Shown here piece after piece: positions 1 through 11,461 of a DNA stretch of 64,000 nucleotides. Location of the stretch: assembly GCA_027886175.1 (NCBI GenBank), contig JAJNNQ010000002.1, positions 686,001 to 750,000 on the forward strand. Direction: 5' to 3'. The notes under the pieces were generated by a model that saw only the letters and a list, made by a program, of their open reading frames with translations, ran no database searches and was not told the DNA's origin. Both the position numbers and the translations under genes were made by a program. The DNA comes from Phylloscopus collybita (Eukaryota > Chordata > Aves > Passeriformes > Phylloscopidae). Position 1 is the first letter of the stretch; each line of letters opens with the position of its first letter.

Positions 1-330
1 GGTACCCTGGGGGAAAACTGGAGGCACGCAAAGCACGAGAGGGAACCCTCCCGAAAAGCAACGTTTTTGTCACCCGAGGTGGGGTGGCAGAAATGTGGAA
101 CTCTGGATCTCGAATTCCAAAGGAAAGGGTGGCCCCCCCACGGCAGATCTGCTCTGCTCTGCCAGAGGTCTGGGGCATCCCAGTGCAGCTCTCTGGGTGC
201 TCTGCCTCCGTCCAGCTCATGGATCCAACCCCTCCTGCCCTCCTGGGGTCATTCCAGCACTGGATTTTCCACTTTCAGCCACCCTCCATTTCTCTTAGGA
301 GCCCTGAGACCTGAAGATAACACAATTATA

Positions 331-364
<34 letters not shown>

Positions 365-1155
365 GGGAATCCAGGAGCTGCCAAAATTCCAATCACACAT
401 GGGATAACCTGGGCACATCACAGCCACCAGCCAGGGGTGTTTTGGGCAGTGTCAAATGTTTGCTGCTCCCTTTCATGTCTGCTGCCCCCTCCCAGTTGAG
501 GAGGAGGTCTCTTTGAAGCCTGAAGAGCTGAGAAATGTGCCCAAATCTGCCCCTGATTTGCTCAGTGCTATCAGTGCCTCCTCAGGGCCCAGGGAAGGGA
601 CCGTGGCCTGTGGGCATCTCAGCCAGTTCCAGCTCCCTGGAGATGAGTCCAGAGCAGATCCCAAAGGCAGGAATGCAGCTCCAGGGAGAAGTCACCTCAC
701 CACCACAGGCTGGGATCCGCTGCTCAGGTCTCCCCTGACCCCAAGGAGGGTTGGACAGGAGGAGGAGGAGGAAAGGTGGAATCCTTTCAGTAAAAAACTC
801 CTCTCCAGCACGGGAGCAGCCTCCACGTCTGGGGCAGCACTAGAGCCAGACCAGCTGGGCCCGCCTTGACCAGGGGACACGAATTTAGCACCACAATCTG
901 CCTTTGTCACCAGTTCTGCCACTGAGCCACCTCACCAGCACTGTGCTGCCCATCTCCTGCCCAGTTCCCCACACTGATGGGGTGGATTTTCACCAAACTG
1001 TCCCCCTTTGTGCTGCTGTGACTCCTGGATGTGGGGGTGGCAGGACCGAGGTTGATCTCGGTCTGTAGGGACATTAAAAGTGAAAGACTGAAAATGGCAC
1101 AAGTGACAAACCCTGGCCTCCTTCACCCCAGCACCCAGGAATCCAGAATCCCAGC
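1..1155. other. Upstream flank, unique sequence
   Basis: No gene or repeat family was recognised. A run of 27 T lies at 335-361. The open frames here have no recognisable protein features. In mammals WNT9A lies upstream of WNT3A in the opposite direction. I see no WNT9A exon in this window. Confidence 0.5.
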
Positions 1156-1318
1156 ACTTGGATAATTTCATAGCAATGAGATAGAAGAGGCTGGGTTGTA
1201 TTTTGATACCTGGGTCTCCCACGTGCTCTGGGTCATCCAGAACTTGGATAATTTCATTTAAATGACATGGAAGAGGTTTGGTTGTATTTTGATACCTGGG
1301 TCTCCCGCGTGCTCTGGG
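1156..1318. repeat. 86-bp tandem duplication (about 2 copies)
   Basis: Copy 1 runs 1156-1241 and copy 2 runs 1242-1318. Both contain the blocks acttggataatttca, ggttgtattttgatacctgg and gtgctctggg with few mismatches. It is a local duplication in the upstream flank. Confidence 0.85.
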
Positions 1319-2230
1319 GATCCCACAGCAGGGCTGGCTTTAGGGAGGGTTGCAGAGCTGCCTGGTGGGGATTTATTGGTGCTCCCAGTGCTGGAGAGGA
1401 GTTTTGGGGTTTTTTTTTTTTACTAAAAACCTACCCAGTTTGGGCTTCTGAGCACAGCAGGAAGAGCAAGTTGTGGTGTTCTCCCACTGCCAGGGTGGCT
1501 GTAGCAGCCCTGGAGAGCAGAGGGTGAGGAGTGGGGCACACAGTGAGTAAATTGTCAGTGGGAGAGATTAAGCACAGCCCAGCCAGAGCCAATTCCAGCT
1601 GAAATTTGCAGAAGCAGAAAAATTGTCAGAGTTTACCTGTGGGGGAATTGAGAGGGGAAGGAGGGAAGGGGCGAATCACACTGGTGATCTTCCACAAAAA
1701 TGAAACAAAACCTTCTTCCCTGTGAGGAGCCCACCCTGCTTCTGGCTGGCTCGCCATGGGGGTGATCTTCCCATCCTGGGGCCATCCCAAGCCTCCTCCG
1801 TGGAGGGCACAGGGGGAAGGAGGGCAGGAGGAGTGACCCAGGGGGTATTGGAGAGGTGTGACCAGTCTGGATCCCTGCAAAAGCTCCCTCCTGGCCCTCT
1901 CATCCCTTTCCTCAGGTTTCTCCGGGGTGGGAACATCCTGGATGTGCCTTTTTGAGTGTGGGTGAGCTCAGCTGCCCCCCGTGGTGGCTGCCTGCTCTGG
2001 GGATGGTTCATGTGTCTAAATCCAGCTCTCCTGACACCCTCAAGTGGCCCCTGTAGATGCCAGCTGGGCCATGGTGGTGAGTAAGCAGGACAGAACCAGC
2101 GATGCCTTCACAAGACATTCCAGCCCCTCGTGACAAGGAGTCCATGTCCTCCCATCCCCTTTTCCCACTTGGGTCACCAGCTCCAGGAGGAGTCCAGCCC
2201 CTGCCCTTGCAGCAGGGTTCCTGTGGAATT

Positions 2231-2392
2231 ACAGAGCCCTGGAGTGGCTTGGGTTGGAAGGGGCCTTCAAGATCAATCCCATTCCACCAGCCCAGGTTGC
2301 TCCAAAGCCCTGTCCAACCTGGCCTTGGACACTTCCAGGGGTAGTCACAGCTCCTCTGGGCAACTTCTCCCCTCAAAAAAAATTCCCTCTGA
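2231..2392 (-). mobile_element. CR1 LINE 3'-end fragment
   Basis: The reverse strand carries the CR1 3' end. On the plus strand this reads ggcttgggttggaag, then ccaacctggccttggacac and cagctcctctgggcaac. It is 5'-truncated, as usual for CR1, and diverged. It has no coding capacity. Confidence 0.85.
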
Positions 2393-2895
2393 GCTCCCCG
2401 GCTACTGATGAGCAAATCCAGGAAGGAAGAAGCCAGAGCCACTCTGCTGTCACTGCTCTGAGGGCCAGGTCCTGCCCTTCACAATGTGAATGTCTGAACC
2501 ATGCACAGAAATTTGGGGGGAGAAAAAAAATCGATCAACCTGGCCCTAAATCAGCCCTTGGGAGAAAACCCTGAGGACCCAGACACCAGCAGTGCCACCT
2601 CCCTGAGGCCGTGGCAGCTTTTTTTACCGACTCCAGCGACCTCAAAACCTTGGAAGTTCAGAGGCAACTGATAGACAACCCATCACCGGGAGCATTCCTG
2701 GGGTCGGGAATAACCACCGGGCACCCCAGAACCTTTTATTTTATTTTATTTTATTTTTTTATCAGAGTCATTCAGAGCTGCCCTGCCAGGGGAAGCCAGC
2801 CCATCCCGGGGTTGTGCATGTGTCTGTGTGCCCCCGACAAAATGAGATTTATCCTCTCCGTCCTCCCCGAGCGGCGGCAGCTGCGGAGCAAAGAA

Positions 2896-3007
2896 GGGAG
2901 AAAAGAAAAAAAAAAAGAAAAAAAGAAAAAGAAAAAAAAAAAAAAAAGAAAAAGAAAAAGAAAAAAAAAAAGAAAAAAAAAAAGAAAAAAAGAAAAAAAA
3001 AAAAAAA
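2896..3007. repeat. A-rich (AAAAAG)-type low-complexity tract
   Basis: About 110 bases of A with scattered single G form an impure purine tract. It generates spurious Lys-Arg open frames on the plus strand and Phe-rich ones on the minus strand. Confidence 0.9.
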
Positions 3008-5223
3008 GGGAGAGTGGCTGAATTTGTACCTTCAGGTAAAAGCTGCCCGGCGCTTCCTGGAGGGAGGGGCAGAGAGGCTTTGGGAGATGTTTAAAGCTCT
3101 GCCCGGGGGACAAAAGGAGGGGAGATAAGCTCGACCCCTTGGAAGGGATGTGTGTCCTGCCCCGTCCGTCCTCCCCTCGGCCGGGACCCCCCTCGCCCAG
3201 GCTGTGTGTGAGTGTGTGTGTGAGTGTGTGTTCCAGTCTGCAGCGTGAGCAATTCCACTTGAAAAGACAGAGAAATCCCCTCCCTTTGAAAGCCGCGGTG
3301 TTTGGCTCTTCCCGGTAATGCCATAATTGGCTGGGATTTTCTCTAATACACAGGGAAAGTCCTTAAGATGATTTTTCACACACCGCCACCCCTCCTCCTC
3401 CTCCTCCTCCTCCTCCTTCTCCCTCATCCCACCTTATGCAATAAAAAAACTCCCTCCTCCAGCCCCTTCGGCTGCTCGGGGCGGGGTGGGGGAGTTGCTG
3501 AAAGAGGGGGGGGGACACGGATTTAATACCCTGGCTATAATTGCAGCATCAACACCGCGGGGATTTGCCGGCAGAGCCGAGCGGAGCATCCGTTCCCCCC
3601 CCCCCCCCCCGCCCCGCTCCTCTGGAAGCCGCCGGGATCAGCCCCAGCTCGGCTCCGCGGAGCGATTAAATCTCGGAGCACTTGCCAGAGCTCACATTTG
3701 CAATCGCTTGTCATCCAACCCGAAAGGAAAATAATCAGGGCCCGACCCCCCGCTCCCCCCCCCCCACCCCCCCCTCTCCCTTGCCAAATTTCCCGGCGAT
3801 TTAAATATCCCCGAATGAACTGCATTTCTAGTATAATTTCACTAGAATGAAGGTATCTCTCCATCTCGCTCCGCACAAACATATCTTTATATGTATGCAT
3901 GTAAAAAGGGGCTGTGCGTGTAAATGGAAATATTTCCCTACTCAGGGAAAAAAAAATATATATATATATATAAATGCGGCTCTTAATGAGGATGAAAGCG
4001 CATTTTGATTTGAGCTTAATGCAGGGTTGCGAGGCTTCCCCCAACAAAGTCATTAAAAATTGTACCTCTCTTTGTTCCCTGCGAGCCACAGAAATTTTCT
4101 GATTCGCAGATAAAAAAATTAAAGCGAGTCGAGGAAATGAATAAAATCTCCTCCAGCTCTCTGAATCCTTTAAAAAAAAATAAATAAAAAGGTGACAAAA
4201 CCCAGGGAAAAAAAAAAAAAAGGCAGCAAGCAACTACAACAACCAACAACAACAACAAAAAAAAAATAATAATAATAAAAAGAAGAAATATAACCATGGA
4301 GAAGGGGATAGTTGTTGTTATTCCAGGGAGAAAAATATCTCCTCGCTCCTGCAGTGCCTCCATCCCCTCTTTTCGCCTCTCCAGCCCCCTTTCAAATGAG
4401 CCAGGGGAAGGGGGACGCCTGTCAGCTCCGGGTGACACTTGCTCCCAGCCCCAGCCAGCTTTAACCAATATGTTCCAGAGGAGCAGCAAATCCCACCACG
4501 GACCAGGAATCGAGGAGCTACATCTTTATAATAATAATATTAATAATAACTTCCCCCTTCCCCCCCCCCCTTTTTTTTTTTTTTTCTTCCTTTCCACCCC
4601 ATGGAAAAAAAAAAAAAAAAATCCGAATTTTTGGGACCGCCGAAATCACCCCCCACCACCGGCACTGAAAAGAGAGAAACTGGGACAATCTGTAGAGAGA
4701 GAAATTAAAAAAGAGCTCAATTACTGCTGCCCTGTGGGGTGGATCTGCTGGATGAAGTCGTTCGCAGCAGCAGCAGCAGCAGCAGCAGCGCCTTCCCAAT
4801 GTCCGGGGCTGGGATTCCTGGAAATTGGGATGATCTGAAGGAGCCCTTTGGAGATTTGCATGGAAGAAGTCGATTTTTTAGCAGATGTCTTCAGTGGAGC
4901 TCTTGGATCTGCGGCTGCTTGGACTGGTGGGGAAGGGGGGTGCGTGCCTGGGGGGTGCCTGCGTGCCTGGGTGGAAATCCTCTTTTTTTTTTTCTTTTTT
5001 TTTTTCTTTTTTTTTTTTTTTTCCCATGAAAAAAGGAGGAAAAAAAAGCCCCCAAAAGGAGAGACCAACCGAAAGTTTCTAGAAAGTTGGTTCAAATGCA
5101 TCCCAACCGTCCCCACGAGGAAATGGGGCTTTGAGAAGGAGGGCAGAATGGCAAGAAGGAGAAAACTGAGAAAATAATAATTTTTAAAAGAAGAAGAAGA
5201 AGAAGAAGAAAAAAACCTTTCAC

Positions 5224-5225
<2 letters not shown>

Positions 5226-5286
<61 letters not shown>
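5226..5286. repeat. Poly(T) run of 61
   Basis: An uninterrupted run of 61 T lies about 630 bases upstream of the WNT3A start codon. It is the longest homopolymer in the window. Its exact length may be an assembly artefact. Confidence 0.85.
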
Positions 5287-5288
<2 letters not shown>

Positions 5289-5501
5289 ATTTTAGTAGCT
5301 TCGACCCAGGGAGTGAAATCCGGGCAGGTTGTTATAGCTACCCAAATCCACAGGGGTCCCCCCTGTCTATTTAAACCCCCTAAATCTTCCTTCCCCTTTT
5401 TAAAACTACATTTTATCCCTTGGCTTGTGGGCCAACGTGCCCCCTAATGAGTATTAAAACACTATCTCCTTGCAATTAGCTCATTCCTGACTTCACGCTC
5501 C

Positions 5502-5511
5502 TGATTGACAG
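5502..5511 (+). promoter_or_regulatory. PBX-MEIS/PREP composite site
   Basis: The decamer TGATTGACAG matches the known joint site of PBX with MEIS or PREP homeodomain partners. It lies about 410 bases upstream of the WNT3A start codon, in the cleanest part of the promoter region. Binding is inferred from the motif alone. Confidence 0.45.
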
Positions 5512-5586
5512 AACAAGCCAAAGCATCAGAATTCTCCCTTTGGCAATAAGTGCTGATTGGGTCCTTTTTAAGAGAGCTACTTCAAA

Positions 5587-5870
5587 CTTTTTTTTTTTTT
5601 TCTCTCTCTTTTTTTTTTTTTTTTTTTTTTTTTAATATTTGCCTTCAGTGTCTTGGCTGAGAGAAGAGTTTTTTACCTCTCTGAGATTTTTTTTTTTTTT
5701 TTTTTTCCTTGAGAGTAGTAGAGGAAGCAAGAGAGGATTTACCTGGTCGGGTTGAGTTCACTTCATTTGACTTTTTTTTTTTTTTTTCTTTTTTTAAAAT
5801 TATTGTTATTATTATTATTATTAAAATAATCATCCTGCCTCAGAAGAAAGGAAGGTTTTTGGCAACTCTG
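5587..5870. repeat. T-rich tracts in the WNT3A 5' UTR/promoter
   Basis: Several T runs, one interrupted by ctctctc, alternate with a (TTA)n patch. A run of A then lies just before the exon 1 start codon. They could lie in the 5' UTR or just upstream of it. Confidence 0.75.
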
Positions 5871-5916
5871 GTTATAAAAAAAAAAAAAAAAAAAAAAGAA
5901 AGACAACTTTTCATCA

Positions 5917-5987
5917 ATGGCCTCTTTTGGATATTTCCTGTTTCTTTGTGGGTTGAGTCAGGCTCTGTCAAGTTACCCAATCTGGTG
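5917..5987 (+). CDS. WNT3A: WNT3A coding exon 1 (signal peptide and N-terminus)
   Basis: This 71-bp exon encodes residues 1-23 and the first two bases of Trp24 of the secreted Wnt ligand WNT3A. It begins at an ATG followed by G. Position -3 is T, so the Kozak context is only moderate. The residues read MASFGYFLFLCGLSQALSS, a hydrophobic signal peptide, followed by YPIWW, the start of mature Wnt3/3a proteins. The known mouse protein is cleaved around residue 18. A consensus donor (gtaagt) follows at 5988. The 24-residue length up to the split Trp fits WNT3A; WNT3 has about 27. The intron phase (TG|G) matches the start of exon 2 at 57544. The exon is too short to appear as a long open frame and stands among long A and T runs. 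Identity is very secure; the transcription start is not defined. Confidence 0.96.
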
Positions 5988-6537
5988 GTAAGTTTTATTC
6001 TTCTTCTTCTTTTTTTTTTTTTTTTTTTCGCTCATTTTCATTTATTTTTTTTTTCCCCTCCTCTGCTTTCTCTGCAACCCCTGCGCTTAAGATGACTTGA
6101 AATTCTCCTTTCGTTGCCACTCAGCTAAAGAGGTGGGATTGTTCCAGCGCCAGCAAGTTCTTAGAACCTGCATTTCACCTCTTTTATTTATGCATTCACT
6201 TTGTTTATTTTGACTGGGTTATACCTGATCTCTCCTTCTCCTACTGTAAAGGAGAGAGAGAGCGAGAGGGAGCGATCGGAAAGTTTGGTTGTGTTTCTTT
6301 TATTTGTTGTTGTTGTTGTTGTTGTGTTTTTTTGGTTTTTTTGGTTTGTTTTTTTTTTTTTCTTCTTCTTCTTCTTCTTCTCCCCCGAGTGCTTTGATCC
6401 TCTCCTGTGAAGAACAAAAGGCGCTGCCTGAATTAAAGAGATAATGATACAAGTTGACATGAGCATTTCAAGGTGATTCCGAGCTAGTCAGGTGGAAGGA
6501 AGGGAGGGAAAGGAGGAAAACTTTTGGGTGGTGGTGG

Positions 6538-6572
<35 letters not shown>

Positions 6573-6626
6573 GCTGTTGTTTTTTTTTTTTTTTTCCTCG
6601 CCTTTCGCTTTAAGGAATATTGAAGG

Positions 6627-6682
<56 letters not shown>

Positions 6683-6942
6683 GGAAATAGTGAGGGGTGG
6701 AAATGGGAAGAAAGAGAAAGGAGGTGAAGACTCCGCAGGCTGGGCTGTGGGGAGGCAGAGCAGGGAGCAGAGGGAGATGCTGCGGGGGCAAAACCCGCGG
6801 CTCCTGCGCTCCCCTTTTCCCGGGATGCGACGCTTTTTTTGGGGAGGGGGGAAGGAAAATCACCGCTCCCGCTTTTTTCTCCTTTTCTCCGCGCTTTGCA
6901 CCCTACGCCTTTAAGAGCCTCTTCTCGCTCTCGCTACCCCCA

Positions 6943-6977
<35 letters not shown>

Positions 6978-8300
6978 AATGGTGCTGGGCAAGGCATGTA
7001 AGCGCACGATCTTGCACTAATTACCCCGCGGAGGTAATTGCGCTCGGGGAAGCCCTAACGCAGGGAGGCTCCGCGGGATCAGCCGGGGGGCTCCGCGCCC
7101 GCGCTGCTCATAGCTCCGAACCCCTCCCCTCCCCCCAAAAAATAATCGCCATCCCCGTCCTCCTAATTAATTTTTTAAAGTGCGTTTAATGCTTGCTTTG
7201 CTCCCCCCAACCCCCGCCGGGGGTGCGGGATGCGCGGTCCCCCCCCCCGCCCTGTCCGGCGGTGCGGAGGTGAGGGTGTTGAAGGCAGCAGCCTCTCCAA
7301 CTATTTCAGGTATGTCTGAAAGCAGGGAATTCGTTGGGATGGGAGGAAAAAAAAAAAAAAAAAGAAAGAAAGAAAAGAAAAAAAAAAAAAAGAAAGGGAA
7401 AAAAAAAAAAAAAGGCAATAAAATGCAAATGCGTTCTTGGGAAGACAGGCAGCGAGAGAGCACCTGGACGGGAGTCATTAAAAAGCAATCTTTTATTCCC
7501 AGCCACCATCTAACTTATAATTAGAAACTCTGCTCGCATTCCTGATTGGAGAAGGAGAGGCATTCCTCTAATGCCGACATAAATATTCGCTTGTCACCCG
7601 GCGAGGGGAGTGCGGTCCCCCCCTTGTCCCCCCCTTGTCCGCCCCCCCTCCGCCCCTCGGTCCCTGAAACTGCGGGAAAAAAAAAATGGGGAAAAGCCTG
7701 GGAAAAAGGAGCTGGGAAGAGGGGCAGGAGGTTTCTCTCCAAGGTGTGTGCGGGGAGGGGGGGGCGGCAGCGGCGGCACTTCGGGGTTTGGGGCTGTTGT
7801 GTTGGTTTTTGGGTTGTTTTTTTGGTTTTTTTTTTTTTTCCTTTGCCCGTCCTTCCCCCGGTGCCAAGCAGCGGTTTCAGACGCTTCTTTCGCAAGGAGA
7901 AACCCCCCTTAGGCCATGGAAATGCAAAGGAGGGTTTGATTGGGGTGGGGGAGTCGCGGGAGAGGCCGGGAGCTGCTGCATTGGCTGCCTAAATTCATCC
8001 CCCCCACCCCGCCTCGCCCTCCCACCCCTTTCCCTCTTCATTTCTCCTCAGCCTTTCCCTCTTCGTTTATCCCCAAGCGAGATATGAACCCAGGGCCGCC
8101 CCCGCCGTGGCTGGGGAAGGGGAAATGTGGGGATGGGGGCGCCTGGAAGTGGCGCTGGGATCCCCGGGATGCACATCCCAACAACGGCAGGGAAGTTCCT
8201 TTTCTGCTAGGCCTTCCCAAATTTAGCAAATCTACTTTATTTGATTTTTAGTGTAATTTTGTTCTGTTCTTTCCTTCGTTTTTTGTGGTTTTTTTTTTTT
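5988..8300 (+). other. Start of intron 1: CpG-rich, homopolymer-rich
   Basis: GC- and CpG-rich stretches at about 6750-7280 and 7560-8200 are interleaved with T and A runs and with TTG, CTT and TTA microsatellites. A CTTTGTT site (6199-6205), overlapping a forkhead-like GTTTATTT, is a possible TCF/LEF site. The region resembles the downstream half of a CpG-island promoter. No coding sequence was recognised. Confidence 0.5.
6634..6666. repeat. Poly(A) run of 33 with AAAAG tail
   Basis: A pure A run is followed by a few gaaaa units. No retroposed gene precedes it, so it is read as simple repeat. Confidence 0.85.
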
Positions 8301-8981
8301 TTGTTTTGTTTTTTTGTGGTTTTTTATTATTATTTATTTATTTATTTATTTATTTTTAATTTCTTATTGTAAGAAAGGACCGGGAATTTTTTTTTTTTTT
8401 TTTTTTCAGCCTGGTCATGCAAGCAGCAAACATCCCACCCCAACCATCTTTGTTCGAAAAGCCTCCCCTCTATCAGCTCACGGTGATTGGGGTGTTTAGA
8501 GCAGAAAATCTCTCATTTCCCGCCCCCCAAGTCGTGCCCCCTCCCCACTAATCGTTCCCAATTAAAGCATCAACTCATCCCAAAGCACACGGGGCTGTGG
8601 ACATTTACACTTCCAGAAAATCGGTGCAGAAAGCAGAGGCTGAGAAATCAGTATTTTTCCCGTGGCTTTTGGTTTATTGCTGTCCCAAAATCAGGGGAAG
8701 TGTAAATGTGTCAGGGCGATCAAGTGTTCCTGTCGGTTCTGTCCACCTCTCACGGTTTCTTTAGGTTTTTTTGGGGTTTTTTTTTGGCTGAGCTGTTGAA
8801 GTTGCCGCTCCCACCGTGGCACAGGGCACCTGCTGAACCCAGAGCGAGCAGATCCCCACTTTCCTGGGAGCTTTGGGAAGAGTTCAGTGGAGGAGAAGGG
8901 GAAAGGATCCCTTGGAGCATCCCAGGCTCCGTCTGTGATGATGTTGGGGTGGGGAGGGAGGCTCTGAGTTCCTTAAAACCG

Positions 8982-9018
<37 letters not shown>

Positions 9019-11160
9019 TTGCAGGCAGAGGCTTTGACAACAATGGCTTAGAAATAACCCAAGGAGAGGGGCTGATTCCCGTTGGGATTGATGAGCCAGG
9101 TTTTAGGGGTGGGCTGGAGGGGTTTGTTGTGCCACAGGAGCCTCACGGGACCTTCTCCAGTGCAGGACTGAGCTGCTCAACCTCAGGCAGCTCCTGGGAG
9201 CAGCAGCAAACAGGCTCGTCCACAGCCAGGGGGGCAGATTACCAGCAAAAATCAGAGGGGGTTTTTGGGTCTGGCTTCTTTCCTCAAATGTTAGTTAGCT
9301 GTTCATTTTCTTGGTTTGTTTAAGAAAAAATATTATTATTGTTATTATTATTTTTATTAATAATAATAATAATAATAATAGAGATTGGAGTGAGCAAAGG
9401 AAGGCTGAGGGAATTGCGAAGCAAAATTTGTTCCCTGTCCTGGGGGAGTTTGGGGTCTGTGGGGAGTCACAGGAGCAGCATGAGCAGAGTTTAAACTTTT
9501 TCCAGCTGACTGGCAGTGCCTTGACCGACTTCACATGGAATGGGAAAAAAAAAGCCTTTAATTCCATTTATTTATTTATTTATTTTAAATCTGTGCTAAG
9601 TGGCCTGACTCGGTCTGAACAGAGCCAGAGGGCAGAAATGATGCAGAAGGGAGAAGGGTTGGATTCAGGAAGGGGAAAAAAAGTTAATAAAAATTAACAC
9701 AGAACTTCCATGATGGGAATCTTAATCTCCTGCAGCCCAGGATGCTGCTGCTGGGGGAGATGGTCCCAGGGGAGGCTCTCTGGGCTGGATTGGAAGTGCA
9801 GGGAAACCCCTTTGCTGTAGGAAAAACTAACTGGCATCACTTTTCCTGGGTGTGAGGCAGCTTTGGGATGTGTGTGGTTCAATTCTGTGCCTGGAGAGGG
9901 ATGGGAAGAGGAGTTCTAATGGGACAGCAGGCACTGGCTGGCATTTGGTGTGGTGGCATCGCTCTGGGCAGAAGTGTCTGTCCCTCCCTCTGTCCTGCTG
10001 GGTCTGGAGGGGCTCCTGTCCCCTCTGCTGCTCTCACAGCTCCTGTGTCACACCCAGAGAGGGGTGAGGTGGGATTGCCCCAGTGAAAAACTGGGAAAAA
10101 TCAGAGTGAGCAGCGTTCCTGGAGGGGGCCAGGTCTTTGGCAGAGGATGTGAAGGACGTGGGGATGAGTGTGGAAGTGTTTCCCTGCCCGTGGCCTGGCT
10201 CTGCTCTCGTTGCCCAGCGCTGGCAGCAGCAGCAGCAGCAGCCCCATCCATTTCCTCAGCCGTGCACAGGGTGAAGCTGTGATGTCCTGCAGGATCCATT
10301 TTCTGTCAGGGCTGGGGAAAGGGCTCTAGCAGCCCCTTCCATCTGTGTTTTTTTTTGCAGTTCAGGGGATGTGAGTTGGCGGGGAGCCCTGCCAACCCCG
10401 GGGAGGCGGCTCCAGCAGCGCTCAGGTGCAGCAGCTGAGCCTGTCCCTGCTCTGTGGCATCCCCACAGCAGGAGCAGTGCAGGGATGAACCCCTGCCCTG
10501 TGCTCCCTGCTCTTCTCTGGGATCTGTCCCAGCCAGCCCCCACTTTGGAGTGAGAGAAGGCCAGGCCAGGCTCTGGCTCCCATGAGGAACCCACCCCTGG
10601 TGTGCTGCCAGCCCTGAGGAACCAAACCCAGCCCTGGCAGAGAGAGAGAGAGAGGGGTGGTCATTGCTCCTGATGACAGGAGGAGGGCAGAGCCCTGGGA
10701 GGTCACCTGAGGGACAGCCTGAGCCCCGTGCTGGCACCAGGGCTCCTAAAGCAATCTCTAGAGCTCACAGGTATGTATTGCATCTCCCCACTTCTCTGCT
10801 CGATTGGCCGGGGTGAGGTGCTGGAATTCCTCTCCTCCCCTCCTGCAGCAGGCTGTGTGAGATGTGAAAATCCAGCAGTGTGGCTCTGCATCCAGACCTG
10901 TCCCACCCTGGGTCCCAAGCCTTGGAATTGCCCTTTTTGTAGCTCTATTACAGCAGGGTCTGAGCCAGCCCTCTTTTTCCAGGCAGGGAATAATCACAGA
11001 AGGATGGTTTAGGCCACTCTCAGGTACGAGGTCTCCCCCCAGTTTGGATTTGGGATGGGTGGTTTGCACCCAAGCAGCAGTGGAGTGGAGGGAAAAGGGT
11101 CAAGGGGATCTTTCTGTGTAGATCTAAGTGGCAAAAACCAGCTCTTGCCTATTCCATGTA
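8300..11160. other. Intron 1 unique sequence with simple repeats
   Basis: A (TTTA)n patch lies near 8333-8356 and an A run at about 8983-9013. A (TTA)n/(TAA)n palindromic tract lies at 9331-9380, and a short CAG run near 10220. The rest is unique sequence without a recognised gene. Confidence 0.5.
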
Positions 11161-11161
11161 G

Positions 11162-11461
11162 AGGCTGGGGGTTGGTCTCTTTCTCCAGGCAGCACTGACA
11201 GAAGGAGAGGACACAGCCTCAAGCTGCACTAAGGGAAATATGGGTTGGATATCAGGAAAATGTTTTTTACAGAAAGGGTGAAAAAGGACTGGAATGGCCT
11301 GCCTGGGGAGGTGGTGGAGTCACCATCCCTGGATGTGTTTAAAGAAAGCCTGAATGTGGCACTGGGTGCCATGGTTTAGTTGAGGTGTTGGGGCTGGGTT
11401 GGACTCGATGATCTTGGAAGTCTCTTCCAACCTAGAAATTCTGTGATTCTGTGATTCTGTG
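11162..11461 (+). mobile_element. CR1 LINE 3' end with terminal octamer repeats
   Basis: This is a well-preserved CR1 tail: ggttggatatcagg, then gaggtggtggagtcacc, then gttggactcgatgatcttgg. It ends in repeated attctgtg units, the hallmark of the CR1 3' terminus. It is 5'-truncated and non-coding. Confidence 0.95.

Larger units (their letters stand above)
2600..5289. other. CpG/C-rich upstream region with many homopolymers
   Basis: This stretch mixes GC-rich segments (about 3400-3780, including a run of 16 C at 3595-3610) with AT-rich segments and long A or T runs. It contains ATA-, AAG- and CAG-type microsatellites, for example about eight CAG at 4764-4789. It may be part of a CpG-island-like promoter domain of WNT3A. 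The Lys-, Phe- and Pro-rich open frames come from the homopolymers and are not genes. Confidence 0.55.
5290..5916 (+). promoter_or_regulatory. WNT3A: WNT3A proximal promoter / 5' UTR region
   Basis: This is the stretch directly upstream of the WNT3A start codon. The first 300 bases are free of homopolymers and carry a TATTTAAA motif (5368-5375), homeobox cores CTAATGA (5444-5450) and CAATTAG (5473-5479), a PBX/MEIS-type TGATTGACAG (5502-5511) and an inverted CCAAT box (ATTGG, 5556-5560). Long T runs then separate this block from the ATG. The transcription start cannot be fixed by eye. The proposed role rests on position and motifs only. Confidence 0.55.

Noticed and set aside
2611..3021. Lys-rich open frame
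   Set aside because: Produced by an A-rich tract, with no recognisable domain.
3535..4233. 232-residue minus-strand open frame
   Set aside because: Rich in Phe, Ile/Tyr and Gly runs from homopolymers and TA repeats, with no domain.
1..5200. WNT9A first exon on the minus strand
   Set aside because: Expected neighbour in amniotes, but no Wnt-like sequence is visible here.
4721..5290. 189-residue minus-strand open frame with Lys and Ala runs
   Set aside because: Made by poly(T), AAG and CAG repeats.
8706..9323. 205-residue plus-strand open frame
   Set aside because: Contains a Lys run from poly(A), has no recognisable protein, and lies inside intron 1.
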